This document shows positions 62,355-64,000 of a DNA stretch of 64,000 bases, in pieces. Positions within the stretch are counted from its first letter, which is position 1. Every line of letters begins with the position of its first letter. The DNA lies in the NCBI GenBank assembly GCA_035631655.1, contig DASQIH010000241.1, forward strand, positions 1 through 64,000, in the 5' to 3' direction. Source of the DNA: Gp1-AA122 sp035631655. Lineage in GTDB: Bacteria > Acidobacteriota > Terriglobia > Terriglobales > Acidobacteriaceae. The notes below the pieces were generated by a model, which ran no database searches, was not told where the DNA came from, and was given only the letters and a program-made list of their open reading frames with translations. A program made the translations under genes and the position numbers.

Positions 62355-64000
62355 GTGTCGAACTCGCCCCTTGATCAGAGTGCGATCGATAGGGTGCGCT
62401 CATGGCTCGATGCCTCCGATACTGTCGCTGCAGTGGGTTTGAGTGTCGCCCAACGTGCGCAGCATATCGCCGCGTGGCAACTGAAGGAGGACTATCCGCA
62501 TCTCGGTGGCGTCCGACCGCGGATCTTCTTGTCACGGGATTTCCCTTTCAGCCCCTTACGCATTGAACTCGAACCAAGCTGTTGCCTCCGCCTGCCTCAC
62601 ATTGAGGCGAACGGTAACTTCTGTCATGGCGTCGTGGCCGCTCCCAACGACCTCGATGATCCGGTGAAGGCAGCCGGTAGAGTTCTCGAACAGTTTCTTG
62701 ATTATGTGCGGCGCTCTGCCGATCCGGAATGGGTCGAGGAAGAATTCCATCGTGAATCCCACGACTACTGGCTCAGGTATGTGGATGCTTCTAGTCCCCC
62801 GAAGGGCTACCGCACGGATGAAATCCTTTTAGAGATCGATCCTGATGCGAAGAAACCTCAACGCGCTGGAGCGCTTCATCTCGGAAGTCGTGCACGCGCA
62901 ATTGTGTCATCTCGGGACGGCGGTCCCAAAGCGGCGGCTGAAGCAATTGGCTGGTCCTTGGGAACGATTGTACACGGCAGTGCGCTCATCGCACGGCTGC
63001 CCGAAGATCGTCGCTGGACACCTAGTACTTGGCCAAAGTCATTCGAAAGCCTCTCTGCCTTGCTAGATGAAATCACGGATACAACCGGAATCCTTACGGC
63101 ATGGTACGGCTCACGGCAATGGCCCAACGAAGCGCCGTTGTTTGTCGTTCTTTTGCAGGGTTCCGTAGGGTTCGGATGGCGTGTCATCCCTTACAGCACC
63201 CGCGCATCAAGTCAGCCACGTGTTGCTCCCGTTAAGGTGAGTCGAATCGATCGTCGGTGGACCTTGGCTAGAGATCACCAGAGCGAACAACTCGACGTGT
63301 TGACGCACAAACGCGTTGTGGTGTTTGGCTGTGGATCAGTGGGTGCGCCAATGATAGAGCTCCTCGCCCGCGCCGGCGTCGGCTCGTTCGAAGTGATAGA
63401 CCCAGACCTCATGCGGCCAGAAAACATCTCTCGCCATCCTCTCGGAATTCAATCAAACGGCGGGTACAAAGCCACCGAGTTTTGTCAGCGCCTCAAAAAC
63501 AGTGTGCCAGGCGTCAAGATTACCTCGCACACCATGACCGCGCAGAGCTGGCTGGCAGGAGGCCATCCACCGCCGGACCTCATCCTTGACTGCACTGGAG
63601 ATCGAGCCGTCAGAATGGCGACAGCTCATGCGCGCGCCCTCGGCTTTGGTCCCGTGCCGAATATGATGATCTGGATGGAGCCCTTTGGCGCCGCTGCACA
63701 CGTTGTCACAATAGTAGGTAGCGATCAATGGCCGGGTTCCGATCCGGCGGAGACGGCAATCAACGTGGCGTATTGGCCCGACGACGTCGAGGTAAGACAC
63801 CCTGGATGCGGCCAAGGCTTCCATCTTTACGGCATGGCAGACGCATGGGAGACGGCCGCTGTTGCCACGCGTCGGGCGATTGCCCTGTTGCGAGAAGATG
63901 ATACCCGTTCTGATGTTGTGTCCTTGATTCAATCACGTGGCTATTTCGAGAGAGTGTGGCCGGGCATAACCTTTCACCGCCAAATTCTCATCCCTTCCGG
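62355..64000 (+). CDS. cap2: Cap2 E2-E1 fusion of CBASS, incomplete at the window end
   Basis: Translation from GTG 62355 runs open to the last base, so the 3' end is missing. The N-terminal E2-like domain has PHIEANGNFCHGVV with Cys90 at the catalytic position. The E1 domain has VVVFGCGSVGAPM (~325), DPDLMRPENISRH and HPGCGQGFH near residue 485, a likely E1 cysteine. It would link the CD-NTase C-terminus to a target to prime it. The start is 10 bases after the CD-NTase stop. A Cap3 protease gene is expected just outside. Confidence 0.88.
   Translation, partial: MSNSPLDQSAIDRVRSWLDASDTVAAVGLSVAQRAQHIAAWQLKEDYPHLGGVRPRIFLSRDFPFSPLRIELEPSCCLRLPHIEANGNFCHGVVAAPNDLDDPVKAAGRVLEQFLDYVRRSADPEWVEEEFHRESHDYWLRYVDASSPPKGYRTDEILLEIDPDAKKPQRAGALHLGSRARAIVSSRDGGPKAAAEAIGWSLGTIVHGSALIARLPEDRRWTPSTWPKSFESLSALLDEITDTTGILTAWYGSRQWPNEAPLFVVLLQGSVGFGWRVIPYSTRASSQPRVAPVKVSRIDRRWTLARDHQSEQLDVLTHKRVVVFGCGSVGAPMIELLARAGVGSFEVIDPDLMRPENISRHPLGIQSNGGYKATEFCQRLKNSVPGVKITSHTMTAQSWLAGGHPPPDLILDCTGDRAVRMATAHARALGFGPVPNMMIWMEPFGAAAHVVTIVGSDQWPGSDPAETAINVAYWPDDVEVRHPGCGQGFHLYGMADAWETAAVATRRAIALLREDDTRSDVVSLIQSRGYFERVWPGITFHRQILIPS

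Overview
The window is about 64 kb of moderately GC-rich bacterial DNA. It looks like accessory DNA in an Acidobacteriota-type genome (Solibacter/Bryobacter-like). That assignment is an inference from the style of the RND efflux operons and regulators; no rRNA, tRNA or other phylogenetic marker is present.

Region 1 (1-16.1 kb, mostly + strand) is the maintenance part of an integrative or plasmid-like element. It carries an HD-domain protein, a zinc-ribbon peptide, SSB, a DUF6094-type methyltransferase-like protein, a large SNF2-like helicase ending in a beta-clamp-binding motif, a Gp157-like protein and a CPBP membrane protease. A Ycf46-like AAA ATPase/DUF1257/DUF2997/radical-SAM cassette follows, then a PIN toxin pair, a divergent J-domain-like protein and PRTRC protein E.

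Region 2 (16157-43318) is a complete Tn7-like transposon. Its ends match (TGTAGGTTG...CAACCTACA) and it is flanked by a perfect 5-bp duplication, AGGAA. It has split a PRTRC operon: protein E lies on the left, and proteins C, F, B and ThiF lie on the right. The tns genes (tniQ, tnsC, tnsB, tnsA) lie at the right under a small XRE regulator with three operator-like repeats. The cargo is two related RND efflux modules, each with its own two-component system, plus an arsC remnant, a Nudix gene, an ankyrin-repeat protein and the 3' remnant of a second tniQ.

Region 3 (43.3-49.4 kb) resumes the PRTRC operon. These families resemble a ubiquitin-like conjugation set: a Ub-like protein C ending in Gly, an E2-like protein B and an E1-like ThiF. 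A degraded fragment follows that could be the missing JAB protein A. Next come a MarR-regulated membrane protein and a tyrosine integrase that probably belongs to the host element.

Region 4 (49.8-64 kb) holds an AddA/AddB-like recombination nuclease pair and then a defence cluster. The cluster contains an unknown-group reverse transcriptase, a zinc-ribbon/HNH protein, a CapW-like WYL repressor and a divergent type II CBASS operon (HNH-SAVED effector, CD-NTase, E2-E1 Cap2). The Cap2 gene runs off the window end.
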